From: RH-AL1 sp965198715
GTDB taxonomy: Bacteria > Pseudomonadota > Alphaproteobacteria > Rhizobiales > Beijerinckiaceae
Reading direction: 5' to 3'
DNA length: 64,000 nt
Assembly: GCA_965198715.1 (NCBI GenBank)
Contig: CBDAPV010000002.1
Span: forward strand, 1,178,001-1,242,000
Each line of letters opens with the position of its first letter. The stretch's first letter is position 1. Below are positions 52,765 to 63,083 of the stretch, one piece after another. The notes beneath the pieces were generated by a model. The model made no database searches. It saw only the letters and a list, made by a program, of their open reading frames with translations, and was not told the origin of the DNA. Position numbers and translations under genes: made by a program.

Positions 52765-53579
52765 CGTGCCGCACCCGTCAGGAAGGCGCTGCCGGTGCGG
52801 TAAGGCGCGAAGGCAAGGCGACGACCGAGGCCGGCCGGCGCTTGCGCCAGGATCGCCCCCTGCAAGGCGGCGCGATCCGCCGAGTCCAAGGCGCCCAGAC
52901 TGGCCGCATCGAGCTCGAGGACGATGCCGGTGGCGCGCACGCGGCAGCGCACGGCGCGAGTGGCGCCGCCTTCGAGCCTCTCGCCGACGAGTTGTTCGAC
53001 TTGGTGGATGAAGGCCAGCGTGTCGGCCTCGATACGGATGCCGGTCTCGACCCGGCTCGAGAGGCAGGGTGCAGAAGGCAGTTCGGCGACCTCGTCGAGA
53101 CCGAAGCGACGCGCCAGGGCCCGCACCGCCGCCTTGTCCATGCCCGCCTCCACGAACGGGTGACGAACGCCGTGCTCGCGGGCAGCATCAAGGCCGGGGC
53201 GGTACTCGCCAAGGTCGTCGATGTTGGTGCCCGACACGATCGTCCCTTCCGCCACCGCCGCGATCCCGGCGTAGAGATTGGTCTTGCAGAAGAAGCAGCG
53301 GTTGACCGGGTTGGCGCGGTAGCGCGGGTCGGCGAACTCGCCGGCGTCGATCACCTTCAGAGACCAACCCTCTGCCTCGGCCATGGCGCGGACGCGAGCT
53401 GTGGCGTCGGCCGGCACGGCGGGGGAGACGGCATGCACCGCAATCATTGCTTCACCACCGAGCACCCGGCGCGCGGCGCAGGCCAACGTCAGCGAATCGA
53501 CGCCTCCGCTGACCGCCACGGTCACCCGGATCGTCGCGCGGAGCACGTCGTCGAGCGTCGTTGTCTCACCAACCATCAT
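52761..53579 (-). CDS. larE: ATP-dependent sacrificial sulfur transferase LarE
   Basis: The 272-residue PP-loop enzyme has SGGVDS at residues 24-29, NRCFFCKT (Cys95, Cys98) and SAPCLSSRVETG with Cys172. That last cysteine sits where the sacrificial sulfur-donor Cys176 of Lactiplantibacillus LarE lies, so this looks like the sacrificial type; the Cys95/Cys98 pair is also of interest, since some homologues bind an iron-sulfur cluster. LarE adenylates the LarB product and inserts sulfur. Two consecutive ATG codons (53579, 53576) overlap the larC stop. Confidence 0.95.
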   Translation of the reverse strand: MMVGETTTLDDVLRATIRVTVAVSGGVDSLTLACAARRVLGGEAMIAVHAVSPAVPADATARVRAMAEAEGWSLKVIDAGEFADPRYRANPVNRCFFCKTNLYAGIAAVAEGTIVSGTNIDDLGEYRPGLDAAREHGVRHPFVEAGMDKAAVRALARRFGLDEVAELPSAPCLSSRVETGIRIEADTLAFIHQVEQLVGERLEGGATRAVRCRVRATGIVLELDAASLGALDSADRAALQGAILAQAPAGLGRRLAFAPYRTGSAFLTGAAR

Positions 53580-54883
53580 GCGCCAGCGTCCAGCAGGGCC
53601 AAACGTTCTGCCTCGCGACGCAAACCGGCGCGCACGGCATGGGTCTCGTGGTCCAGCGCGTCATCGGCTTCGGCCTTGGCGGTGCGTCCACCGGGGCGCT
53701 CGACGGTCTTCACCCGCACCGCCCGGCCGTCGACCTCGACGGTTGTAACGGCGCGGGGCAGGGCAGAGCCGCCGACGAGGTGGTGGCGCAGACCGATCGT
53801 CGTGGTCTCGCGGAAACAGGCGGCGATGGCGTCGTCGGAGCCTTTGCGCGCGAGCGCCCGCACGTGGGTCATCATGCGACCCTTCTTGCCGAAGACCGGC
53901 ATCTGAACCACGTCGAAGATATCGCAGTGCTCGCGCAGGCGGTCCAGTCCCATCGCGAGATCCTCGGCGGATTGGTCGTCCACCTCGAACTCGATCACGG
54001 TGAGATCGCGGTGCGTCGAGGTCGCGGTCGGCTTGCCAGCCGGCTCCTGGTCGGCCTCGTCGAAGACCAGCGCGCGAAGGCAGTTGCTGAGGCCGGGCAG
54101 GCGGCGCGTGCCGAAACCGATGCCGGAGCGGCCGAGCACGCGGGCGCGCGGCGCCGGGGTGAGCGATGCGTTTCCGACGAGGTGGCGCAGGATCGCCGCA
54201 CCTGTCGGCGTCACCCGCTCGCCGAGCACGCCGTCGTCGATCATGGCGAAGCCGCGCAGCAGCAGGGCGGTCGCCGGCGCCGGGACAGGCAGGGGGCCGT
54301 GCGCGGTCTTGACCCGTCCGGAGCCAAGCGGCAGCGGCCCGACGCTCCAGCTGGTAGCACCGCAATGGGTGATGAGGTGGGCCGCGGCGACGATGTCGGC
54401 GATGGAGTCCCAGGCGCCGACCTCGTGGAACTCGACCGTCTCGACGGAGATGCCGTGCACCTCGGCCTCGGCGCGTGCCAGCCTTTCGAAGATGGCGATC
54501 GCCGTGTCGCGCACCGCCGGCTCCGAGGCGGCCATAACGAGGTCGGCGCGGATATCGGACCACAGCCTGTGACCGTGGCTGCCGCCATGGGCATGTTCGT
54601 GATGATGGCGCGCGTAGTGATCGTGAGGCTCGTCGGCGCCATGATGATGCACTTGACCGCCATGCTCGTGGTGATTGGTCGCGGGCGGCGCACCGTCGAG
54701 CGAGACGAGGAAGCGGCGGCCCTGCAGCACGCCGTCGTTGTGCGCCACCAGCCGGCACCCGACCGGCGCCACGGTGGCGACAGCGGCGAGCACGCCGGCC
54801 TCAAGCTGGGGAAAAGCGTCCAGCAGGGCGGCGGCGAACATGTCGCCGGCGACGCCGCCGACGGCATCGAGCTGAATGTGCAT
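53576..54883 (-). CDS. larC: Nickel insertase LarC, single frame with a His-rich insert
   Basis: From ATG 54883 (MHIQLDAVGGVAGDMFAAAL) the protein is 435 residues in one uninterrupted frame, unlike Lactiplantibacillus where LarC needs a programmed frameshift. LarC is a CTP-dependent nickel cyclometallase that completes the nickel-pincer cofactor. Landmarks are HEVGAWDSIADIVAAA, GPLPLGSGRVKTAHGPLPV, ERVTPTGAAILRHLV and a ferredoxin-like C-terminal part with VIEFEVDDQSAEDLA. Residues 71-105 hold 15 histidines and probably store or deliver nickel. It is the first gene of larC-larE-larB and diverges from a phosphoesterase across 134 bases. Confidence 0.95.
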   Translation of the reverse strand: MHIQLDAVGGVAGDMFAAALLDAFPQLEAGVLAAVATVAPVGCRLVAHNDGVLQGRRFLVSLDGAPPATNHHEHGGQVHHHGADEPHDHYARHHHEHAHGGSHGHRLWSDIRADLVMAASEPAVRDTAIAIFERLARAEAEVHGISVETVEFHEVGAWDSIADIVAAAHLITHCGATSWSVGPLPLGSGRVKTAHGPLPVPAPATALLLRGFAMIDDGVLGERVTPTGAAILRHLVGNASLTPAPRARVLGRSGIGFGTRRLPGLSNCLRALVFDEADQEPAGKPTATSTHRDLTVIEFEVDDQSAEDLAMGLDRLREHCDIFDVVQMPVFGKKGRMMTHVRALARKGSDDAIAACFRETTTIGLRHHLVGGSALPRAVTTVEVDGRAVRVKTVERPGGRTAKAEADDALDHETHAVRAGLRREAERLALLDAGA

Positions 54884-55017
54884 GGAGATGCAAGGAGCTC
54901 CGGAGCGGCGCGCGCGTGATGGCGCAAACGGTAGATGGTGGCAGAGGGCGTCGCCGCCATGGCCGGGCGTCACGCCGCATTCGCATTGCGGTGCTTAGGA
55001 AATCTGGAGGAGACCTC

Positions 55018-56676
55018 ATGACACAGCATCCTACCCGTCGCGACGTGGTGATCGGGGGCGCGGCGGCGACGCTCGCCGCGGGCGCGGGCGGCGCGGCGTC
55101 GGGCGCTCCTCCGGCTGCGGACGCCGCTGGCCTCGTCTCGGAGGTGGGCGGCGGCCCACTCGCCGACGTGCTCGTGACCAACGGCCGCGACGTCGTGCGC
55201 ACCGGCGCTGACGGGCGCTGGCGACTCTCGGTCGCGCCGGGGCAGGTGATCTCGCTCGTTAAACCGGCCGGCTTCGCCGCGCCGCGCGGTCCGGCGACCA
55301 ACCTGCCGAAGCTCTTCTACGTCCACGATCCCGAAGGTACGCCGGCCTCGCTCGGCTTCCGCTACGAGGGCCTGCCGCCGACCGGCCCGCTGCCCGCCTC
55401 GATCGACTTCGCGCTGACCCGTCAGCCCGAGCCCACACGCTTCGATGTACTCCTGTTCACCGATCCGCAGCCGGAATCGGCGGCGGAGGTCGACTACATC
55501 CGCGACGATGCGGTGGCGCCGCTCATCGGGGCCGGTGCGGGTGCCGCCTTCGGCATGACGCTGGGAGACCTCGCCTTCGACGACCTCACCGTCTATCCCC
55601 GCCTCAACCGCATGATCGGCCGCATCGGCGTGCCGTGGTGGGTGCTCGGCGGCAACCACGACCTTGACTACGAGGCACCCGACGCCGTCCGCTCGCGCGA
55701 CACCTGGAAGCGGGTGTTCGGCGCGCCGTACTACGCGCATGCCCACGGTGGCGCGCTGTTCGTCATGTTGGACAACGTCGAGTACCTCGGCGCCGGCACC
55801 GGCAAGCCGGGCGAGCACGGCGCCTACAAGGGCCACATCTCCGACGACCAGCTCGCTTTCGTGAGGAACCTGCTGGCGCTGACGCCGCGCGAGACGCTGC
55901 TGGTCTTCGCCATGCACATCCCGCTTCACACCTATTTCGATCCCAAGATGCCGGCGGCCAACACGTCCAACGCCGCCGACCTGCTCAAGCTGATCGGCGA
56001 TCGTCCCAGCGTCAGCTTTGCCGGGCACACCCATACCACCGAGCACCATTATCTCGGCGCGGCCGATGGCGGCTCGGACGCCCACCCGCACCACCATCAC
56101 GTGCTGACCGCCGTCTCGGGCTCGTGGTGGAGCGGACCGCTCGACCACCGCGGCATCGCCTGCGCCGACCAGACCGATGGCACCCCCAACGGCCACCACG
56201 TGCTGAGCATCGATGGCGCCAACTACACCACGCGCTACGTGCCCTTCACCGAGCCCGACAACAAGCAGATGCGGCTGGGGCTGGAGGTCGGCTACCACCC
56301 CGACGCCAAGGAGGTGCTGCGCGAGACCACCATGAGCCGAGCGCTGCGCTCGCCGATCGGCGCCGACGAGGCAGCCGGCGCTCGGCTTATCGTGAACCTG
56401 TTCGACGGCGGCCCGCGCTCGTCCGTGCGCTTCGCGCTCGATGGCGGCGCGCCGGTGACGATGACGCGGGTGGTGCGCCCGGACCCCTTCATCAGCCAGC
56501 TTTACGGGCGCTATCCCGAGACCATCAAGCCCTGGGTCAAGCCCAACGCCTCCTCGCACCTGTGGCAGGCGCCGTTGCCTGCGGGGCTGAAGGCCGGCAC
56601 CTACGCGGTGCGCGTGCAGGCTATCGACGAGTACGCCCGTGCACACGAGGGCGGCATGGTGTTGGAGGTGGTGTGA
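55018..56676 (+). CDS. Tat-exported calcineurin-like phosphoesterase
   Basis: ATG 55018 is preceded by ggagga and opens a twin-arginine signal (PTRRDVVIGGAAATLAAGA). The 552-residue protein has an N-terminal beta domain (residues 40-110), a metallophosphatase domain with LFTDPQPES, GMTLGDLAFDDL, LGGNHDLDYE, FAMHIPLH and FAGHTHTTEHHY, and a C-terminal calcineurin-associated domain. One difference from the family consensus is that the first metal motif is D-P-Q instead of D-x-H. A His cluster (DAHPHHHHV) sits in the second half. The likely role is periplasmic phosphate-ester hydrolysis; the substrate is unknown. Confidence 0.85.
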   Translation: MTQHPTRRDVVIGGAAATLAAGAGGAASGAPPAADAAGLVSEVGGGPLADVLVTNGRDVVRTGADGRWRLSVAPGQVISLVKPAGFAAPRGPATNLPKLFYVHDPEGTPASLGFRYEGLPPTGPLPASIDFALTRQPEPTRFDVLLFTDPQPESAAEVDYIRDDAVAPLIGAGAGAAFGMTLGDLAFDDLTVYPRLNRMIGRIGVPWWVLGGNHDLDYEAPDAVRSRDTWKRVFGAPYYAHAHGGALFVMLDNVEYLGAGTGKPGEHGAYKGHISDDQLAFVRNLLALTPRETLLVFAMHIPLHTYFDPKMPAANTSNAADLLKLIGDRPSVSFAGHTHTTEHHYLGAADGGSDAHPHHHHVLTAVSGSWWSGPLDHRGIACADQTDGTPNGHHVLSIDGANYTTRYVPFTEPDNKQMRLGLEVGYHPDAKEVLRETTMSRALRSPIGADEAAGARLIVNLFDGGPRSSVRFALDGGAPVTMTRVVRPDPFISQLYGRYPETIKPWVKPNASSHLWQAPLPAGLKAGTYAVRVQAIDEYARAHEGGMVLEVV

Positions 56677-56746
56677 GGTTACGCCCCACGCCCCGCTTGT
56701 CCTAGCCCCGCCGTCCGCCTAAGCAGCGCCGTCGAGCGGGACGGGC

Positions 56747-58744
<1,998 letters not shown>

Positions 58745-58751
58745 GGAATCT

Positions 58752-58792
58752 CCGTCGTTGCGGGACGCCGCGGGCGGAGCCGGAATGACAGG
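58752..58792. repeat. Degenerate REP-like palindrome
   Basis: CCGTCGTTGCGG at the left and CCGGAATGACAGG at the right are imperfect inverted copies around a GC-rich centre. The CCGGAATGAC arm is a form seen in dispersed palindromic repeats of many alphaproteobacteria. It fills the pccA to cyclotransferase gap. Only this one copy was noticed here. Confidence 0.45.
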
Positions 58793-58810
58793 GCTGGGAG
58801 GAACCCGTTA

Positions 58811-59248
58811 CTGCTGTACTTCGCCTACGGCTCCAACATGGATCTCGACGCGATGCGTCTGCGCTGCCCGCGCTCGCGGCCGATCGGGCTCGCCCGACTG
58901 ATGCGTCACAGCTTCTACCTGATGGGGCTCACCGGCTACGCCTCCGTTCGCCGCGACCCTGACGCGACCGTCCACGGCATGCTGTTCGACCTCGCGCTAG
59001 CCGACGTCGCGGCGCTCGACCTCTACGAGGATGTCGCCCACGGCCTCTACACTAAAGAGCGGCAGGCGGTGGTGCTCGCGGAAGGGGCTTCGCGCCGCGC
59101 GCTCCTCTATTATGGGGTCGACGAGAGCGAGGGGGGCGTCCCACCGATCGGCTACATGGAGGGCGTGGTCGCCGCCGCCCGCGCCGCGGCGCTGCCGCCG
59201 GCTTATGTCACGAGTCTCGAAGTGCACCTGCCTCGAAGTCGCTCGTGA
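58811..59248 (+). CDS. Gamma-glutamylcyclotransferase-like protein, apparent CTG start
   Basis: The family opening is MLYFAYGSNM, whose YGSN loop binds the substrate. Here LLYFAYGSNMDLDAM is encoded from 58811, but the codon at the Met position is CTG, and no ATG, GTG or TTG lies in frame between the pccA stop and ATG 58838. A ggagga ribosome binding site at 58797-58802 fits a CTG start at 58811 (145 residues). Starting at 58838 would delete the YGSN loop. The rest fits the fold (GYASVRRDPDATVHGMLFDL, ALDLYEDVAHGLYTK, YMEGVVAAARAAALP). The stop overlaps the panC GTG. Confidence 0.75.
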   Translation: MLYFAYGSNMDLDAMRLRCPRSRPIGLARLMRHSFYLMGLTGYASVRRDPDATVHGMLFDLALADVAALDLYEDVAHGLYTKERQAVVLAEGASRRALLYYGVDESEGGVPPIGYMEGVVAAARAAALPPAYVTSLEVHLPRSRS

Positions 59249-60144
59249 GCGGCGCGATCATCCGCGACACCGCCGCGCTGCGCGGCGTGATCGCTGACTG
59301 GCGCAGGGCAGGGCGCAGCGTGGCACTTGTCCCGACGATGGGGGCGTTGCACGCCGGCCACATCTCGCTGGTCAAGGCCGCGCGCGAGGCGGCCGACCAC
59401 GTCGTGACGACGATCTTCGTCAACCCCAAGCAGTTCGCCCCCAGTGAGGATTTTGCCGCCTACCCCCGTGACCTCGCCGCCGATCACGCCCGCGTCGCCG
59501 AGGCGGGTGCCGAGATCGTCTACGCGCCGGAACTGCCGGCCATGTATCCTTCTGGCTTCTGCACCACCGTTTCGCTCGGGGGGCCGGCCTCGGCCGACCT
59601 CGAGGACCGCTTCCGGCCGGATCATTTCGCCGGCGTCGCCACGGTGGTCACCAAGCTGTTGCTGCAGGCGCAGCCGGACGTGGCCATATTCGGTGAGAAG
59701 GATTGGCAGCAGCTGAAGGTCATCGAACGGTTAGTTCATGACCTCGACATCCCCGTCGTGGTGCAGGGCCGACCCACGGTGCGGGAGGCCGACGGGCTCG
59801 CGATGTCGTCGCGCAACGCCTACCTCGACGAGGCGGAGCGCGGGCGGGCACCGGCGCTGCATAGGGCGCTCTCGGCCTGCGCCGTCGCCATCCTGCGCGG
59901 CGACACGCAAGCGTCGGCCCTGGCGGCGGCGCACCACGCGATCGCGGCCGCCGGCTTTGCGCTCGACTATCTCGAACTCCGCGCCGCCGGCTCGCTCGCG
60001 CCGCTCACCGCCGACGACACCGGCCCGGCACGGCTGCTCGTCGCGGCGCGTCTCGGGCGCACCCGGCTTATCGACAACGTGGGGATCGCCATTCCGCCCG
60101 CTTTACCGTGGCGGCGAAACACGACAGGGTCGGGTCGGGGCTGA
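59245..60144 (+). CDS. panC: Pantothenate synthetase
   Basis: This 299-residue enzyme joins pantoate and beta-alanine with ATP. Signature parts are LVPTMGALHAGHISLVKAAR (HIGH-like), VVTTIFVNPKQFAPSEDF, DHFAGVATVVTKLL, VAIFGEKDWQQLKVI, READGLAMSSRNAYLD (KMSKS-like) and ARLGRTRLIDN near the end. The start is GTG 59245, overlapping the upstream stop as GTGA. A C-terminal tail of about 20 residues beyond the usual end is Arg/Gly-rich. panB is not adjacent. Confidence 0.96.
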   Translation: MSGAIIRDTAALRGVIADWRRAGRSVALVPTMGALHAGHISLVKAAREAADHVVTTIFVNPKQFAPSEDFAAYPRDLAADHARVAEAGAEIVYAPELPAMYPSGFCTTVSLGGPASADLEDRFRPDHFAGVATVVTKLLLQAQPDVAIFGEKDWQQLKVIERLVHDLDIPVVVQGRPTVREADGLAMSSRNAYLDEAERGRAPALHRALSACAVAILRGDTQASALAAAHHAIAAAGFALDYLELRAAGSLAPLTADDTGPARLLVAARLGRTRLIDNVGIAIPPALPWRRNTTGSGRG

Positions 60145-60159
60145 AGGGGAGAGACGAGC

Positions 60160-61401
60160 TTGCTGAACGATCTGCGCAGCCTCGATGCCAAGCAGCGCAG
60201 CGCCGTGCTGGCCAGCTATCTCGGCTGGACGCTCGACGCCTTCGACTTCTTCATCTTCGCCTTCGTCTGGAAGGACGTCGCCAAGGAATTCGGCTCCAGC
60301 ATCGAGACGCTGTCGTGGTCGCTGTTCCTCACGCTGGCGGTCCGGCCGATCGGCGCGCTCATCTTCGGCCTGGCCGCCGACAAGTTCGGACGACGGCCGG
60401 TGCTGATGGTCGACGTCATCCTGTTCTCGATCTTCGAGCTGGCCTCGGGTTTTGCGCCGAACCTCGTGACCTTCTTCATCCTGCGTATCCTGTTCGGAAT
60501 CGCCATGGGCGGCGAGTGGGGCGTCGGCGCCTCGCTGACCATGGAGACCATTCCGCCCAAGACGCGCGGCATGGTCTCGGGCATGCTGCAGACGGGATAC
60601 CCGACTGGCTACCTCCTGGCCTCGATCGTCTTCGGCCTGCTCTATTCCACCATCGGCTGGCGCGGCATGTTCTTCGTCGGTGCGGCACCGGCCCTGTTGA
60701 CGCTCTACATCCGCTCGAACGTCGACGAATCGCCGGTCTTCAAGGCGATGGATTCCAAAGCGCACAAGCCCTCGATCGTCGAGGTGCTGCGCGCCAATGC
60801 AGGGCGTTTCCTCTTCGCCGTCGCGCTCATGACCTGCTTCAACTTCTTCAGCCACGGCACTCAGGATCTCTACCCGACCTTCCTGCGCGAGCAGATGAAG
60901 TTCGATCCGCACACGGTGAGCGTGATCCTCATCGTCTTTAACCTCGGCGCGATCGTCGGCGGGCTCGTCGTCGGTGCGGTGTCGGAGCGGATCGGCCGCC
61001 GCAAGGCCATCGCCGCGGCGGCGCTGTTCTCGCTTTTGCCCCTTTGGTTCTGGTCGCACGGGACCACGCCGCTCATCCTGGCGATGGGCGGCTTCGTCAT
61101 GCAGGTCGCCGTGCAGGGCGCCTGGGGCGTCGTGCCGGCCTACCTGAACGAGCTCTCACCCGGTGCGGTGCGCGGCACGTTTCCCGGCTTCGCCTACCAG
61201 ATCGGCAACCTGATCGCCGCCGTGAACGGGCCGCTGCAGACCGGGCTCGCGCACGCCAACGGCGGTAACTTCTCCTTCGGTCTCGCCCTCGTCGCCGGCA
61301 TCGTCGCCGTGGTCCTGGCGGCCTTCGCCTTGTTCGGCCCCGAAGCAAGGGGCACACTCTTCAGCGGCATGAAAACCGAAGTGCGGGAGGTGGTCACGTG
61401 A
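60160..61401 (+). CDS. MFS carboxylate transporter, SHS (sialate/lactate) family-like
   Basis: The 413-residue protein has 12 hydrophobic segments and MFS motifs: YLGWTLDAFDFFIFAFVW in helix 1, GLAADKFGRRPVLM after helix 2, RILFGIAMGGEWGVGASL and GAVSERIGRRKAIA in the second half. D-x-F-D in helix 1 and GGEWG are typical of the sialate:H+ symporter group, which includes lactate/pyruvate carriers, and of related aromatic-acid carriers. The substrate is probably a monocarboxylate. The start is TTG 60160 after ggggagaga. Its stop overlaps acyP by 4 bases. Confidence 0.82.
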   Translation: MLNDLRSLDAKQRSAVLASYLGWTLDAFDFFIFAFVWKDVAKEFGSSIETLSWSLFLTLAVRPIGALIFGLAADKFGRRPVLMVDVILFSIFELASGFAPNLVTFFILRILFGIAMGGEWGVGASLTMETIPPKTRGMVSGMLQTGYPTGYLLASIVFGLLYSTIGWRGMFFVGAAPALLTLYIRSNVDESPVFKAMDSKAHKPSIVEVLRANAGRFLFAVALMTCFNFFSHGTQDLYPTFLREQMKFDPHTVSVILIVFNLGAIVGGLVVGAVSERIGRRKAIAAAALFSLLPLWFWSHGTTPLILAMGGFVMQVAVQGAWGVVPAYLNELSPGAVRGTFPGFAYQIGNLIAAVNGPLQTGLAHANGGNFSFGLALVAGIVAVVLAAFALFGPEARGTLFSGMKTEVREVVT

Positions 61402-61688
61402 GCGAGGCCGAGCGCGCGGTCTCCGTGCGCATCGAGGGAAGGGTGCAAGGCGTGGGCTTTCGCGCCTATGTCGCGGAACAGGCGGCGGCGCTCGGGGTAC
61501 GCGGTTGGGTGCTTAATCACGACGACGGCAGCGTCGAGGCGGCACTGCACGGTCACGGCGGCAAGCTCGGCGAGCTGATCGGGCGCCTGAGAGCCGGACC
61601 ACCGGCGGCGGAGGTCGGTGCGCTCGACGTACGTTCCACCGACCGCGGTCGCGTCGGCGTCGTGCCGGAGGGAGCCCACGCGTTCTGA
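61398..61688 (+). CDS. acyP: Acylphosphatase
   Basis: The 96-residue protein has the two catalytic residues of the family: Arg in GRVQGVGFRAYV and Asn in GWVLNHDDGSVE. The ferredoxin-like fold hydrolyses acyl phosphates such as carbamoyl or acetyl phosphate. The GTG start overlaps the transporter stop (GTGA). Confidence 0.95.
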   Translation: MSEAERAVSVRIEGRVQGVGFRAYVAEQAAALGVRGWVLNHDDGSVEAALHGHGGKLGELIGRLRAGPPAAEVGALDVRSTDRGRVGVVPEGAHAF

Positions 61689-61754
61689 TCGCTGCGTGGC
61701 CGTTGCGACGCATGCGGACCTCGGTTGGCGCGCCACCGGTGTCCCCGTTTTCGC

Positions 61755-63062
61755 CTACTGCATCAGCATCTGCATCGAGCGCTCGTAAAGATCGGTGAGC
61801 TGGTCGAAGAGCGAGAGCAGCGTCTCGCTTGCCTCCGCGATCTCGACGAGGCCGGCCGAACTCGGCGTCCGCTTGAGCGCAGGCTCGAAGGCGCTCCAGG
61901 CCGCCGTGGCCTGCGCCAACAGCGCACGGATTTCTGGCGTCGAGAGCGGAACGCGCTCGAGATAGGCGAGACCCTCTGCGAAAGTCTTCGCCGACGTGAA
62001 AAGCCCTTGTCGCTGCACCTCCGCCGCCTCTCCGCCGACGAGCACCACGATAGCGGCCTGCTTGGCGAGGCGCTGCGTCAGCATGCGCTGCCGGCCGGAG
62101 ACGTTGATGACTTGCAGCGCGGCGGCGAAGCCCGCGTCCTCCAGGGTGCGGGTCAGCGCCTCGGCCTGGGTGAGCAGTTTCTCGGCAAGCCGGTCGATCT
62201 CGGCGAGGCGAGCCACGGCTGGCGCCGCCGCGAGCCCTTTCTTCAGCGCTATCCAAGGCATCAGCACCGCATCGAGCAGGTCGCCGAACGTCGGCTTCGA
62301 AAGGGTGCGGCCGAGGACCGCCAGATTGGCCTCGATCTGCTCGATTGAAGCGCGGCAGAGCACGGACGTGTCCTCCGGCTTCAAGCCGGCGCAGGTCAGC
62401 GCGTAGAGCTTGACGAGCCGCTGAGAAAGCATCCGCAGCTGGCCGGCGCGATTGACGGCCTCGGCGAAACGCGAGGCATCGATTACCTGTTGCGCGATCT
62501 GGCCGATGCGCAGCTTGGCCTGCATCGCCGCCGTACGCAGCACCTTGTAAGACTCGTCCTCGCTGATGTCGCGCACCCGCATGAGGATGCCCTTGGCGCG
62601 ATCGACGAGCTTGCGTTCCGAGAAGCGGTTCTGAACCTCGTAAAGCTCCTCGCGCAGCAACTGGTCGTGGCGAAATCTCGCTTGGGCGACATGGATCAGC
62701 GAGCGCAGCCGGTGCATCCCGTAGCCGTTGATCACGTAGGCGTGGATGCCCGATGTCGCCGCCCGCTCGATCTTCTCGGCGTCGCTATCGGTGGTGAAGA
62801 CGATCACGGGCCGCGGCGAGACGCTGCGCAGGGCCAACGTGCCCGCAAACAGGGCATCGCTGGGGTGAGAATCGTAGCAGACGACAAGGTCGGGATCGAC
62901 GCGAACCACGTCCTGCACCAGGGTCTCGATCGCTGCGCGGCCGACAACCTTGATACCGACGACACTCAGGTCTTCCGCCAACGCCGGTGATCCGGCACCG
63001 CCGCTCGTGAGGACGAAAGCAGAGATCATAAGGTCCAAGCATCCGGTGAGCGGAGTGCGCAT
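61755..63062 (-). CDS. Receiver-like / ANTAR / double PilJ fusion regulator of nitrate genes
   Basis: The 435-residue protein has three parts. Residues 12 to about 145 form a receiver-like domain (SAFVLTSGGAG, DPDLVVCYDSHPS, PVIVFTTDSDAEKIE). About 150-205 is an ANTAR RNA-binding domain (LVDRAKGILMRVRDISEDE, SYKVLRTAAMQAKLRIGQIA). From 208 on are two PilJ/NarX-type helical sensor repeats, each with the signature RxRMLxQRL (NRAGQLRMLSQRLVKL and NVSGRQRMLTQRLAKQ). NasR pairs ANTAR with a nitrate-sensing NIT domain; here a PilJ-type sensor seems to take that place. It diverges from narK. ATG 63029 (MISAFVLTSGG) is an alternative start. Confidence 0.85.
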   Translation of the reverse strand: MRTPLTGCLDLMISAFVLTSGGAGSPALAEDLSVVGIKVVGRAAIETLVQDVVRVDPDLVVCYDSHPSDALFAGTLALRSVSPRPVIVFTTDSDAEKIERAATSGIHAYVINGYGMHRLRSLIHVAQARFRHDQLLREELYEVQNRFSERKLVDRAKGILMRVRDISEDESYKVLRTAAMQAKLRIGQIAQQVIDASRFAEAVNRAGQLRMLSQRLVKLYALTCAGLKPEDTSVLCRASIEQIEANLAVLGRTLSKPTFGDLLDAVLMPWIALKKGLAAAPAVARLAEIDRLAEKLLTQAEALTRTLEDAGFAAALQVINVSGRQRMLTQRLAKQAAIVVLVGGEAAEVQRQGLFTSAKTFAEGLAYLERVPLSTPEIRALLAQATAAWSAFEPALKRTPSSAGLVEIAEASETLLSLFDQLTDLYERSMQMLMQ

Positions 63063-63083
63063 TCACGGAGCGCCATCCGAGTC

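Noticed and set aside
54970..56646. 558-residue minus-strand frame opposite the phosphoesterase
   Set aside because: It is a high-GC antisense frame, His/Arg/Gly-rich with no domain. The plus-strand gene has Tat signal, ribosome binding site and enzyme motifs.
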